The notes under the pieces were generated by a model. That model saw nothing but the letters and a program-made list of their open reading frames with translations. It searched no databases and was not told where the DNA came from. A stretch of 64,000 bases of DNA from Opitutaceae bacterium (GTDB taxonomy: Bacteria; Verrucomicrobiota; Verrucomicrobiia; Opitutales; Opitutaceae): contig JAUYAK010000017.1 of the NCBI GenBank assembly GCA_030693515.1, forward strand, positions 1-64,000, written 5' to 3'. Shown here piece by piece: positions 37,281 to 46,578 of this stretch. The first letter of the stretch is position 1, and every line of letters begins with the position of its first letter. The translations under genes and the position numbers were made by a program.

Positions 37281-40200
37281 CTAGAGGTCGAAGCTCGCGC
37301 TCAGGATGAAACGGCGCGGCTCGATGATGCGGTAGGCGTAGATGGAGCCGTCGGGGTTCGCGGCCACCGGCTGGAGCCGGCCATCTTCAAAGGCGTTCCG
37401 CACGTTCAGTTGCAGGTTCACCCGGACCTTGTCGCCGTAGAGCCGGAAGCGGTAGCCGGCGGACAGGTCGAAGTAGTAACGCGCCTTGTAGTAGATCGGC
37501 CGGTTCGGATCGAGCTCGAGGACGACGCCACGGAAAGAACCGGGGAGCGTCGAGGGCGCCGCGCCGTAGAAGCCAATGGAGGCTTTGTCTTCCCAGCGCA
37601 CGGCGCCGCCGACATTGAAGTTTTTCAGCCGGCCCTCGGTGAACGAGTAGTTGGTGACCGTGTTCCAGCGATATTTGCGGACTTGCGTGCGCGGCTTGCC
37701 GACATTGGCGACGCTGAAGAGATACGGCGAGATGAGGCCATTGTAGTAGGAGGTCTCCGGCGTGTCGCCACCGAGGACGGGGGTCGTGGTCCAATAGGGG
37801 GCGCCCCGGCCGTCGCCGTTGCCAGGGACGGAGTCGCCGCGCGCGGTGGTCCAGACGGGCAAACGCTCCTGCCAGTAGTTGAACTGCTCGGGCCCGATGG
37901 CGGCATCGATCGCGATTTGCTGGGCGCCGGTGAACTTGATGCGCCAGTTGCGCGTGGGGTTGTAGGTCATCTCGACCTCGTAGCCCTTGGAGACGATATC
38001 AGAGAGGCCGTTGGTCTGCGGCTGGCCGGGACCGGCGGCGAGGAAGACGCTCATCCACTCGTCCGTCACGCCCATGATCCTGGCGACGGCGCTCGCCGAT
38101 TGCGCGGCGCTGGGCGTGATGCCCTGCGCGGCGAACCGGCTGTTGGAGAGATTCAGCGCCCACGGGTAGAAGCCGTTGTTGTCGCGCACGCCGTTGTTTT
38201 CCGGCCGGCCTTCGAGGCGGAACGTGCGGTTGCCGATCGTGCCGACTTCACCGGCGCGGCTGCCCTTCTCGGCGACTTCGTAGCGGTTCAGCTTCACGTT
38301 CAACTTGCCCTGCAGCGCCGAAAAATTGACGCCGTAGTCCTTGCCTTCGCCCTTGGCGTTCGGGATGACACCCTTCAGGTCCATGGCATAGCGCACGACC
38401 TGCGGGAAAAAGCTGTCGGAGCGATTGTAGAAGAGATTCAGCCAAGGGAGCGGCTTCGCGACCACGCCGTAGGTCTTGGTGTCACCGCGCTGCGACGCCT
38501 TTGTCGCTTCGCCGAGCGGGCCGGTCGCATCCTCCGTCCACGCGCCCCACGTGCTGTAGGCATCGTAGGTGACGAGGCCGGTGGCGGGATTGACCGCGGC
38601 GGCAGACGAGGTGCGCGTGCGGCGCTTGTCCCGGCGCCAGCCGACAGTCGTGACGAGGCGATCCTGCAGGAAATAGCTCTGCGCCGTGAGGCTGACCGTG
38701 CGGAGTTCCTCGCGGTTGCGGGCGGTGGACGGGCGGGAGAGATTCTCGACGCGGGTGGGTTCGCTGACCCACTGGCCGGTGAGGTTATTGAACCAATTCA
38801 GATTATAAGTGCCATTGATGTTCGCGAGGGTGGCCGGGCCGTAATCGACGTTCTGCCCCTGATTGTCGCCGATGTAAAAGCGCTGGGTCACTTGAGGCAC
38901 GGCGACCCGGTTGGCGCGGTTGGTCCACGCATGGTCCGAGGCAATCCACTGGCCGTAGGTGTAGGCCTCGGTGTCGTTCATGTTGCGCTCCAAGTGGGCG
39001 CCAAAACGCTGCGTGCCGATCCATGAAAGCCACCGGGGCAGCTGTTTGGAAGGCGTAAGCTGATAGGCGAGGTCGCCGTTGACGGTGTCGCGCGTGTCCG
39101 GGTTGCGCTGGGAGAACGGTCCCACCGCCTCGACGAACGGCCGCAGGAAATTCGGGTTGGCCCGGCCGTCGAGCAGCTTGGAGTTGATGTCGATGTAGAG
39201 GACGCTGTCCGTGTTATCGATGAAGTTGTTGCTTTCGCGGACGAACTCCTGGCGGAACCAGCCGGTGCGGGCGGCAATCAGGTGGGTGCCGGAGTTCAGC
39301 AGGACTTGCTCGCCCTCGAGGCGGAAAGTCTTGGCGGTGTCCTCGCCATAGTTTGCCGCCGTGTAGTTAATCGAGGACCAGTCGTAGAGCGACTTGTCTG
39401 AGGTGGCGGGAGCGAAGAACAGCGGGAACGGGTTCGCCTTGCGCCGCATGATGTCGGTGCCGGTCTGCAGATAGCGCACGTTGCTATTGTTGGTGTAAGG
39501 CGAGGGCGTGCCGCTGGTGATGGGGTTGGCGATGCGGTTCTGGGTGAAAAATGTGACCCCGCTTTGATCGATCCAGGCGGTCGTCTTGCCGTAGCCGTTG
39601 TTGCCCGCCATCAGCCCGACGGGCAGGAGATTGTTTTCGTTTGTGACCGGATATGGACCGGATGACGTGCCGTTGGCCAAGGTCACCCGCTGCGTCGTCG
39701 GATCCCAAGTGGGGCGGCCGCCGGCGTTCCATTCGAAGGTCGTGTCGCGTGGTGTGAGCGAATTCGGCCGGCGGTAGAAATTGTCGTAGCGCTCGAACGA
39801 GGCGTTGAGCGTGGTGTTCTTGAACGGCCGGGCCTGCACCGCGCCGAAGAAGCGCGTGATTTTTTCCTCGGACGGCTTGCGGGTGAAGCCCTTCTCTTCG
39901 CGCACGGTCGAGAAGCGCAGCGCGAGCTTGTTCTGAATCAGCGGCCGGCTCACATCGAGGCTTCCGCGCCAACCGCCCTCGCTGTCGACCCGGGCGGTCA
40001 CGCTGGAAACGGAACGCGTCAGGTTCGCTTTGGACTGCACCAGATTGACGGTGCCGGCGGCGGCCCCGAGGCCGAAGAGATTGGAGTTGGGACCGCGCGA
40101 AATCTCGACCGAATCGATGTTGTAGGTGTCCATCGGAATGCGGGGATTGCTGGAGAAATTCCCGATCGCGACATTGACGCCGCTGCCGCTGATCGGGCTG

Positions 40201-40652
40201 CCGACGCCGCGGATGCGGTTGGCCGTCGCGGGATCGTTGGCGACGCCATCGATCAGGCCGCCGTTCCGGTTCGGCGTGAACTGCGTGTAGTTGCCCGTGC
40301 CCTCGGTGTTCGCTTCATAGAGGAAGATGTCGTTGAGATCGAGGACGGCGGTGTCCTGCATCTGCTGCTTCGTGATGACCGTGATGGACGCGCCGAGGTC
40401 CTCGAGCTTCGAGTTGAGTCGCGTGCCGCTGAGGGTGTTGAGCGCCTGGTAGCCGCGGTCCGTGTCCGCCGCGACCGTGAAGGGCGAGAGCGTGACGAGT
40501 TCATCTTTGGCGGGAGCAGCCGGCGCGGTTGCGGGCCGGGCCGCAGAGGGAGCGGGCGCAGTCTGCGCGACCAAGGGCACTGCGCACAACAGCGACAAGA
40601 GGGCGGCAGCCGGCGCACGACGGGAGCGAACAAAAATACAGGGACGTTGCAT
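37281..40652 (-). CDS. Large TonB-dependent receptor (Opitutaceae type), 1123 aa
   Basis: Outer-membrane importer. The signal peptide is around RRAPAAALLSLLCAVPLVAQ. The plug begins ELVTLSPFTVAADTDRGYQALNTLSGTRL, continues VITKQQMQDTAVLDLNDIFLYEANTEG and reaches VEISRGPNSNLFGLGAAAGTVNLVQSK near residue 190. The barrel ends RRFILSASFDL. The SPFTV...GTRL signature marks the very long receptors expanded in Opitutaceae, thought to take up glycan or polyphenol fragments. No carbohydrate-binding domain and no SusD partner are seen. The ATG at 40652 was chosen by the signal peptide. A strong terminator follows; the next receptor lies 169 bases upstream. Confidence 0.92.
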   Translation of the reverse strand: MQRPCIFVRSRRAPAAALLSLLCAVPLVAQTAPAPSAARPATAPAAPAKDELVTLSPFTVAADTDRGYQALNTLSGTRLNSKLEDLGASITVITKQQMQDTAVLDLNDIFLYEANTEGTGNYTQFTPNRNGGLIDGVANDPATANRIRGVGSPISGSGVNVAIGNFSSNPRIPMDTYNIDSVEISRGPNSNLFGLGAAAGTVNLVQSKANLTRSVSSVTARVDSEGGWRGSLDVSRPLIQNKLALRFSTVREEKGFTRKPSEEKITRFFGAVQARPFKNTTLNASFERYDNFYRRPNSLTPRDTTFEWNAGGRPTWDPTTQRVTLANGTSSGPYPVTNENNLLPVGLMAGNNGYGKTTAWIDQSGVTFFTQNRIANPITSGTPSPYTNNSNVRYLQTGTDIMRRKANPFPLFFAPATSDKSLYDWSSINYTAANYGEDTAKTFRLEGEQVLLNSGTHLIAARTGWFRQEFVRESNNFIDNTDSVLYIDINSKLLDGRANPNFLRPFVEAVGPFSQRNPDTRDTVNGDLAYQLTPSKQLPRWLSWIGTQRFGAHLERNMNDTEAYTYGQWIASDHAWTNRANRVAVPQVTQRFYIGDNQGQNVDYGPATLANINGTYNLNWFNNLTGQWVSEPTRVENLSRPSTARNREELRTVSLTAQSYFLQDRLVTTVGWRRDKRRTRTSSAAAVNPATGLVTYDAYSTWGAWTEDATGPLGEATKASQRGDTKTYGVVAKPLPWLNLFYNRSDSFFPQVVRYAMDLKGVIPNAKGEGKDYGVNFSALQGKLNVKLNRYEVAEKGSRAGEVGTIGNRTFRLEGRPENNGVRDNNGFYPWALNLSNSRFAAQGITPSAAQSASAVARIMGVTDEWMSVFLAAGPGQPQTNGLSDIVSKGYEVEMTYNPTRNWRIKFTGAQQIAIDAAIGPEQFNYWQERLPVWTTARGDSVPGNGDGRGAPYWTTTPVLGGDTPETSYYNGLISPYLFSVANVGKPRTQVRKYRWNTVTNYSFTEGRLKNFNVGGAVRWEDKASIGFYGAAPSTLPGSFRGVVLELDPNRPIYYKARYYFDLSAGYRFRLYGDKVRVNLQLNVRNAFEDGRLQPVAANPDGSIYAYRIIEPRRFILSASFDL

Positions 40653-40821
40653 GGAGGGTTTGTGGAGGGTTGCTGGAAATCCCGATGCATTAATCCGCGA
40701 CGAGAGCCGCGACGCACCGGGCGCTGGGTAACCGCACGGTGACAAACGCAACTGGCTTGGCAAGCCTCACAGCCGCGGCCCAGCCAAAAGCACACCGCCG
40801 CAGGTAAAACGCGTCCGATCC

Positions 40822-43248
40822 TCAGAACTTCACACCGAGCGCCGCGATGACCGTGCGGGGCTCGCCGTATTGGAACGTGCCATTGAGATAATGTTTGTCG
40901 GCGAGGTTGCGGACGTTGACGCGCACATCGACCGGCAGGCCGCCAATCTTCGTCGCGTAGCCGACGACCGCGTCGATCAGCGCGACGGTGTCGGTCTTCA
41001 CCGGCACCGTCCAACTCGGGTGCGCGTAGGTCTCGCCGAGCACGTTGACGCCGCCGCCGATGTAGGCCCCGCGGAGGCGGCCCGTGGTGAAGGTGTATTT
41101 GTTCCAGACGTTGACGTTGAAGCGCGGCACGGACTCGAGGTGCGAGCCGACCTCGCGCGCATCGGACGGGTTGGAGATTTCGTTCTTCCGAAAGAAATAA
41201 CTCGCGCTGAGGATCGCCTGGTAGTTGAGCCGCGGCGTCCACACCCACTCGGTCTCGACTCCGCGCGTCTGCGTGCGGCCGGCCGCCACGCGCACGGTGG
41301 CGCCGGGCAACTGGAAGAGCACCTGGTTGGCGATATCGACGTCGAGGCGCGACGATTCCTCGTTGGTGAAGTAGGTGACCGTGCCCAGCAGGCGGCCGTC
41401 GCCGAAGTCGAGTTTGGAGCCCGCCTCCCAGCCGCGGCCGAGCAGATCGGCGGCGAGGAAACGCACCGGGATCGACGCGGGCGGGCGGTAGGTCGGCAGC
41501 GTGGGATCACCCTGCGACGCGCGGATGGCGGCGAGGTCGGCGGTCTGCTGGCGCTGCGGCACGAAGGTCCGGCTGTAGCTGCCATAAAGGCTGACCTGCG
41601 ACGTCACGCGGAACAGCGCGCCCAACTGCGGCAGGAACTTGCCCGTCTCGAAATCCTCGTCGCGACCGTCGCGGTCGTCGTCGATCGGGCGGTGGTTAAC
41701 GATGCGCCGGCCGCCCACGAGCGTGCGCAGCCGATCACCGAAAAATGAGGACTGCAGCACGCCGTAGCCGGCGTTGGAATGCGCGCCGCCTTTGCGCACG
41801 ACGCCGGGTTCGGTATAGCCCGCGCCGTATTGATCGCGCAGTAGCTGGCTGAGGCTGAGGGTCGGCGCCGTGCGCGGGTCGATCGTCACGATGCGCGTGG
41901 TCGCGATCGTGACGGGGCTGATCACGTCTTTGCCGCCGTTGTGCTGCACGCCGGCGAGCAGGTCATGTTTGCCCGCGCGGCCGAAGTCGCGCTTGTAGAC
42001 CGCCTCGAGCTTGGCCGAGAAAGTCACGCCACCGGGCTTGAAGTCCGAGATGGAGCTGCGGAGGCGCTGACCGGCAACGGGGCGGAGGCCGTTGAACTCG
42101 CGCCGCATGCGGTGGCTGTCCACTTGCTGCGCGACGGCGCGCACGGCCAGCTCGCGCGAGGCGATCCACTCGGCCTCGAAGCCGGAGGTCTGGTTGGCGT
42201 AGTTGTCGCGGCCGTCGGGGCCGTTGTAGTTGTAGGAACGGCTCGGAAAAACGTCGAACGTGTAGATGCCGGGAAAGGGCGGGACGTTCGGCCCAAGCGT
42301 GCGGGAGATAAACGCATCGACGCCCTCGGGCGCGGGTCGGCCGGTGGCGATGGGGTTGCCCGCGGCATCGCGCACGGCGCCGTTCTCAAGCTGCGGGTAG
42401 GCGGCCGGACGAGGCAGGCCGCGGCGATCAAAGAGCTCGATGGCCTCGCGGTCGCGCTGCTGGTAGAGCGGGTGGCTCACGACGGTGTGCGGCCGGCGGC
42501 CGGCCTCGCGGTCGAGTTCAGAATAGCGCGCGGTGAACGTCAGGTTGCGCAGCGGCCGCCACGTCAGACCGCCGCTGTAGAACGTCTCGTCCGTGAACAC
42601 ATGGTCGATCTCACTGCCCTCGTCGGTGCGGCCGTAAACAAAACTGTAGGCGAGCCGATCCGGGAGGAGCGGGCCGCTCGTGCGAAACACCATGCGCTTG
42701 TGATCGAAGGAACCGTAGCTCACGTCGAGCGAGTGCCGTGGCGTGAAGCTCGGCTTCTGTTTGATCAGGTTAACGGTGCCGCCGGGATTGGAGATGCCCG
42801 CGAAGACCGCGTTGGGGCCCTTCACGACCTCGATGCGATCAACATCATAGAGCGTGAGGCCGGCCCCCGCGGGCAGGCCGTTGACAAACTGCGGGCCCGT
42901 GTAGCCGCGGATGAGAATCATGAACTCATCCTTCACTTGCAGCGCCACGGAACTCGCCGCGCGCAGCACATCAATGAGCTGGTTGCCCGCCTGGTCGGTG
43001 ATCATCTCCTGCGAGACGATGCTGATGTTGAGCGGCGTGTCCTTGATGAGGCCGGCCGTGCCCGTGCCGGTGATCGCGGCGCCGACGCGATAGCCATGAT
43101 CGCGCGGGCTGCTCACTTCAAAGGGGCTCAGCACCGTCGGCGCGCCGGCAGCCACCGGCGCGGCCGCCGCCGCCCAGCCTTGGGCAACGGGAAGGAATGC
43201 CCCAAGGACCATGACACACCAAACGGAAAGGGAGTTATTCGAGCGCAT
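40822..43248 (-). CDS. TonB-dependent siderophore-type receptor, 808 aa
   Basis: Signal peptide VMVLGAFLPVAQGWAAA; then TVLSPFEVSSPRDHGY, plug NISIVSQEMITDQAGNQLIDVLRAASSV, the loop RGYTGPQFVNGLPAG, and VEVVKGPNAVFAGISNPGGTVNLIKQKPSF as in FhuE/FoxA-like receptors. The barrel closes LADKHYLNGTFQYGEPRTVIAALGVKF, a canonical aromatic end. Two PepSY-type membrane proteins are encoded a few genes away, which supports iron or siderophore uptake. Start chosen at MRSNNSLSV; the longer frame upstream overlaps the divergent hydrolase gene. Confidence 0.92.
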   Translation of the reverse strand: MRSNNSLSVWCVMVLGAFLPVAQGWAAAAAPVAAGAPTVLSPFEVSSPRDHGYRVGAAITGTGTAGLIKDTPLNISIVSQEMITDQAGNQLIDVLRAASSVALQVKDEFMILIRGYTGPQFVNGLPAGAGLTLYDVDRIEVVKGPNAVFAGISNPGGTVNLIKQKPSFTPRHSLDVSYGSFDHKRMVFRTSGPLLPDRLAYSFVYGRTDEGSEIDHVFTDETFYSGGLTWRPLRNLTFTARYSELDREAGRRPHTVVSHPLYQQRDREAIELFDRRGLPRPAAYPQLENGAVRDAAGNPIATGRPAPEGVDAFISRTLGPNVPPFPGIYTFDVFPSRSYNYNGPDGRDNYANQTSGFEAEWIASRELAVRAVAQQVDSHRMRREFNGLRPVAGQRLRSSISDFKPGGVTFSAKLEAVYKRDFGRAGKHDLLAGVQHNGGKDVISPVTIATTRIVTIDPRTAPTLSLSQLLRDQYGAGYTEPGVVRKGGAHSNAGYGVLQSSFFGDRLRTLVGGRRIVNHRPIDDDRDGRDEDFETGKFLPQLGALFRVTSQVSLYGSYSRTFVPQRQQTADLAAIRASQGDPTLPTYRPPASIPVRFLAADLLGRGWEAGSKLDFGDGRLLGTVTYFTNEESSRLDVDIANQVLFQLPGATVRVAAGRTQTRGVETEWVWTPRLNYQAILSASYFFRKNEISNPSDAREVGSHLESVPRFNVNVWNKYTFTTGRLRGAYIGGGVNVLGETYAHPSWTVPVKTDTVALIDAVVGYATKIGGLPVDVRVNVRNLADKHYLNGTFQYGEPRTVIAALGVKF

Positions 43249-43377
43249 ATCATCAACCCATATGCCACAGACCGACTTCGCGCGAGGAAAACTGGCCGGA
43301 GGCGTGCAAATCAGCGCTCGTCGCAGCGCCCGCGAAGGGCTTCGCTGCCGGCGCTCCACCCCTGTCCCACCCCACCC

Positions 43378-45282
43378 ATGTGCCTCCGCCTCCTCGCGCT
43401 CCTCGCCTTGCTGACTGTCCTCGCTCACGGGGCCGACAACGCGGGTCTCACGGCCCTGCTCTCGCGCCCCATCCTGGCTCCCGGCACGCCGCTCGCCGAA
43501 GTGCAGGCGTTCACGGAGCAGCGCGTGGCCACGATGCCGGCCTTCACGACGCTCGCCGAATGGCAACGCTACGCCGAGCACACGCGGCGCGAGGTGTTGG
43601 AAAAAATTGTTTTCCGCGGCGACCTCGCGCGCCAATGGCGCGACGCCGAGACCCGCGTCGAATGGCTCGACGTCATCCCCGGCGGCCCCGGCTACTCGAT
43701 TCGCAAGCTCCGCTACGAAGCCCTGCCCGGCCTATGGATTCCCGCGTTGCTCTATCTGCCCGACCACGTCTCCGGAAAAATCCCCGTCCACCTCGCCGTC
43801 AACGGCCACGACAAGGACGGCAAGGCCGCGCCCTACAAACAGCTTCGCTGCATCAACCTCGCCCAGCGCGGCATCGCCTCGCTCAACGTCGAGTGGTTCG
43901 GGCAGGGCCAGCTCCGCAGCGAGGGCTTCGGCCACTACCGCATGAACCAGCTCGACCTCTGCGGCGTGAGCGGCCTCGCGCCGTTCTACCTCGCGATGTC
44001 GCGCGCGCTCGATGCGCTGCTCGCCCTGCCCTACGCCGACCCCACGCGCGTGGCTGTCAGCGGCCTCTCCGGCGGCGGCTGGCAGACGATCGTCATCAGC
44101 GCGCTCGATACCCGCGTCACGCTGGCGAATCCAGTGGCCGGTTACTCGAGCTACCGCACCCGCGCACGCCATGTTTCGGATCTCGGCGACTCCGAGCAGA
44201 CCCCCAACGACCTCGCCACCGTCGCCGACTACACGCACCTCACCGCCCTCCTCGCCGGCCGCACCGCGCTCCTCACCTACAACGACCGCGACAACTGCTG
44301 CTTCGCGACGCCGCACGCGCTCGCCCCGCTCTTCGACGCCGCCGCGCCCCTCTTCCGCCTCCACGGGCAGGAGCACCGCCTGCGCATCCACACCAACGCC
44401 GATCCCGGCACGCACAATTTTGAGGTCGATAACCGCCAGGCCCTCTACCGCATGGTCGGCGACACGTTCTTCCCGGGCGACGCCGCATTCGACGCGCAGG
44501 AAATCCCATCACAGCCCGAGGTAAAAACTGCCGCCGAGCTCGAGGTGCCACTCCCGCCCGGCAACCTCGATTTCACCCAGCTCGCCCTCGCCGCCGCGCA
44601 ACAGCTCCCGCGCAAAGGCGCGACCGCGACCCACGAACAACTCACCGCCGTCGTGAAATTCACCCCGCTCACCGCCACCGCCACCCGCACCGGCTCCGAG
44701 ACACGCGACGGGGTGCAAGCCACCTTCTGGAAACTCCGCCTCGGCGACACCTGGACTGTCCCCGTCACCGAGCTGACGCGCACCGGGGCCACCCACCCGA
44801 CCGTCACCACCATCCTCGTCGCCGACACCGGTCGAAAAACCCTCGCCGCCCGTAGCGCCGAACTACTCGCCACGGGCCAGCGCGTGCTCGCCGTCGATCC
44901 GTTCTACTTCGGCGAATCGAAAATCGCGCAGCGTGATTTTCTTTTCGCGCTCCTCGTCGCCGCCGTCGGCGATCGTCCGCTCGGCCTCCAGTCCAGCCAG
45001 CTCGCGGCGGCCGCGCGCTGGGCCGTCACCGAATTCAGGACCGGCTCGGTCGCCTTGGAATCCACCGGCCCGCGCCTCGGCCTCGCCGCGCTCGTCGCCA
45101 CCGCCCTAGAACCGCGTGCGATCGCCACCCTCCGCCAGACCGACGCGCTGCCAAGCTTGCATGACGTCCTCCGCCAAAACTGGACCGTGGACAAATACCC
45201 CGAACTCTTCTGCTTCGGCCTGCTGGAGTCGTTTGATCTGCCCGAATTGAAACGCTTGGCCGGCCCGGTGCGCCTCAAGTGA
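43378..45282 (+). CDS. Secreted alpha/beta hydrolase (acetylxylan esterase-like), 634 aa
   Basis: Signal peptide LRLLALLALLTVLAHGA. The hydrolase core has IPALLYLPDHV, HLAVNGHDKDGK, GIASLNVEWFGQG and the nucleophile elbow RVAVSGLSGGGWQTIV, with later TYNDRDNCC and HTNADPGTHNFEV supplying acid and His. This resembles the 7-TM-less AXE1/prolyl-oligopeptidase-like hydrolases of Verrucomicrobia and Planctomycetes. The C-terminal half looks like a second, degenerate hydrolase-like domain (AVDPFYFGESKI). Possible role in deacetylating glycans. The PepSY gene follows within 17 bases. Confidence 0.8.
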   Translation: MCLRLLALLALLTVLAHGADNAGLTALLSRPILAPGTPLAEVQAFTEQRVATMPAFTTLAEWQRYAEHTRREVLEKIVFRGDLARQWRDAETRVEWLDVIPGGPGYSIRKLRYEALPGLWIPALLYLPDHVSGKIPVHLAVNGHDKDGKAAPYKQLRCINLAQRGIASLNVEWFGQGQLRSEGFGHYRMNQLDLCGVSGLAPFYLAMSRALDALLALPYADPTRVAVSGLSGGGWQTIVISALDTRVTLANPVAGYSSYRTRARHVSDLGDSEQTPNDLATVADYTHLTALLAGRTALLTYNDRDNCCFATPHALAPLFDAAAPLFRLHGQEHRLRIHTNADPGTHNFEVDNRQALYRMVGDTFFPGDAAFDAQEIPSQPEVKTAAELEVPLPPGNLDFTQLALAAAQQLPRKGATATHEQLTAVVKFTPLTATATRTGSETRDGVQATFWKLRLGDTWTVPVTELTRTGATHPTVTTILVADTGRKTLAARSAELLATGQRVLAVDPFYFGESKIAQRDFLFALLVAAVGDRPLGLQSSQLAAAARWAVTEFRTGSVALESTGPRLGLAALVATALEPRAIATLRQTDALPSLHDVLRQNWTVDKYPELFCFGLLESFDLPELKRLAGPVRLK

Positions 45283-45298
45283 CGCACCTCGTTTCCCC

Positions 45299-45904
45299 AT
45301 GAACCCCACCCCCGCGCGCCTGATTCGGCGCACGCACATGTATCTCGCCCTGTTCCTCACGCCGTGGATGATCATCTACGCGCTGAGCGGGCTCTTCCTG
45401 AATCACGGGGAATTCGTGCGCCGGCTTTACGGCGGCAGCTTCGGGGCGTTCGAAAAAGTCGACGACCGCCCGTATGCCACCGTATTTTCCGCCGACGCGG
45501 ACCATCGGATGATCGGCGGGCAAATCCTCGCGGAACTCGGCCTCGCCGGCTCGTTCATCATCCAGCGCGACTCCACCCCAGCCCGGCTCATCATCAATCG
45601 CGCCAAACCGTTTGTCGTGCACCGCGTCACCTATTTCCGACCCGAAGCCCGGCTCCTGATCGAGAAGATGACGCCCGCTGCGCCGGCGCTCATAAACCGC
45701 GCGCACTTCCGCCACGGCTATGATCAGCCATTTCTTGCCTCGAAAATCTGGGGCTTCGTGGTCGATCTCGTGATCGTCGGGATGGTCTTCTGGGTCGCCT
45801 CGGGCGTGATCATGTGGTGGGAGATTAAACCCGCGCGGGCCTGGGGCGCGGCCTGCGCGATCGTCGGCTTCGGCCTCTTCGGCGTGCTGCTGCTCAACAC
45901 CTGA
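45299..45904 (+). CDS. PepSY-associated TM protein A, 201 aa
   Basis: Inner-membrane protein with the N-terminal signature RLIRRTHMYLALFLTPWMIIYALSGLFLN, a periplasmic loop and two C-terminal TM segments (KIWGFVVDLVIVGMVFWVASGVIMWWEIK; AIVGFGLFGVLLL). PepSY-TM proteins accompany TonB receptors and are implicated in ferric-siderophore reduction. A similar gene follows 15 bases later, so the two probably act as a pair, split relative to the usual single larger PepSY protein. Confidence 0.8.
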   Translation: MNPTPARLIRRTHMYLALFLTPWMIIYALSGLFLNHGEFVRRLYGGSFGAFEKVDDRPYATVFSADADHRMIGGQILAELGLAGSFIIQRDSTPARLIINRAKPFVVHRVTYFRPEARLLIEKMTPAAPALINRAHFRHGYDQPFLASKIWGFVVDLVIVGMVFWVASGVIMWWEIKPARAWGAACAIVGFGLFGVLLLNT

Positions 45905-45919
45905 CCGGAAGCCGCGCCC

Positions 45920-46519
45920 ATGAAAAACTGGAACCTGATCTTCCGCCGCACCCATCTCTACCTCGGCATGCTGCTGATCCCGTGGGTGCTCGTGTTCGCA
46001 CTGTCCACCTTCGTCTACAACCATCCCGGGCTTTTCGCCAAATTTCGCCCCGCGGATCCGCAGTGGGTCCGGCTGTGGGAAAAGGACTATGAGGCGGACG
46101 TGCCGGCTGAAAACGAAAGCTCGCTGCGCGGGACCGCGAGCCGGATCCTCGCCGACCATGGCATGAGCGGCGCGTTTGCCGCGCGGCGCCAAGGTCCGCG
46201 ATTAAACATCAGCGTGCTGAACTTCCTCCACCCGCGGCGCCTCACCTACGATTTCACGACCAAGAAACTGCGCGCCGAAGAAAAGAAGTTCGCCTGGGTC
46301 GAGGTGCTCATCCGCCTCCACGAGCGGACCGGCTATGGCCGCGGCGGACTCCTCGCCTCGCTCTGGGCCGTCGCCGTCGATGTCTTCTGCGTCACCACCC
46401 TCATCTGGATCGCGACCGGGATCTACCTGTGGTGGAAACTCGCCGCCGTGCGACGCTGGGGGTTCATCGCGCTCGCCGCGGGCTTCACGACGATTGTCGC
46501 GCTGGCTCTGACGCTTTGA
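45920..46519 (+). CDS. PepSY-associated TM protein B, 199 aa
   Basis: Same layout as its neighbour: NLIFRRTHLYLGMLLIPWVLVFALSTFVYNH at the start, a periplasmic domain, then LLASLWAVAVDVFCVTTLIWIATGIYLWWKL and a last TM helix (GFIALAAGFTTIVALALTL). Paralogue of the preceding protein by architecture. Likely iron-uptake accessory at the inner membrane. Confidence 0.8.
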   Translation: MKNWNLIFRRTHLYLGMLLIPWVLVFALSTFVYNHPGLFAKFRPADPQWVRLWEKDYEADVPAENESSLRGTASRILADHGMSGAFAARRQGPRLNISVLNFLHPRRLTYDFTTKKLRAEEKKFAWVEVLIRLHERTGYGRGGLLASLWAVAVDVFCVTTLIWIATGIYLWWKLAAVRRWGFIALAAGFTTIVALALTL

Positions 46520-46578
46520 GCGTCTGTGGCGCCCGGCCCGAGGCTTGAACTCGGCCCGGCGGCGTATGTGCTCCGCGC

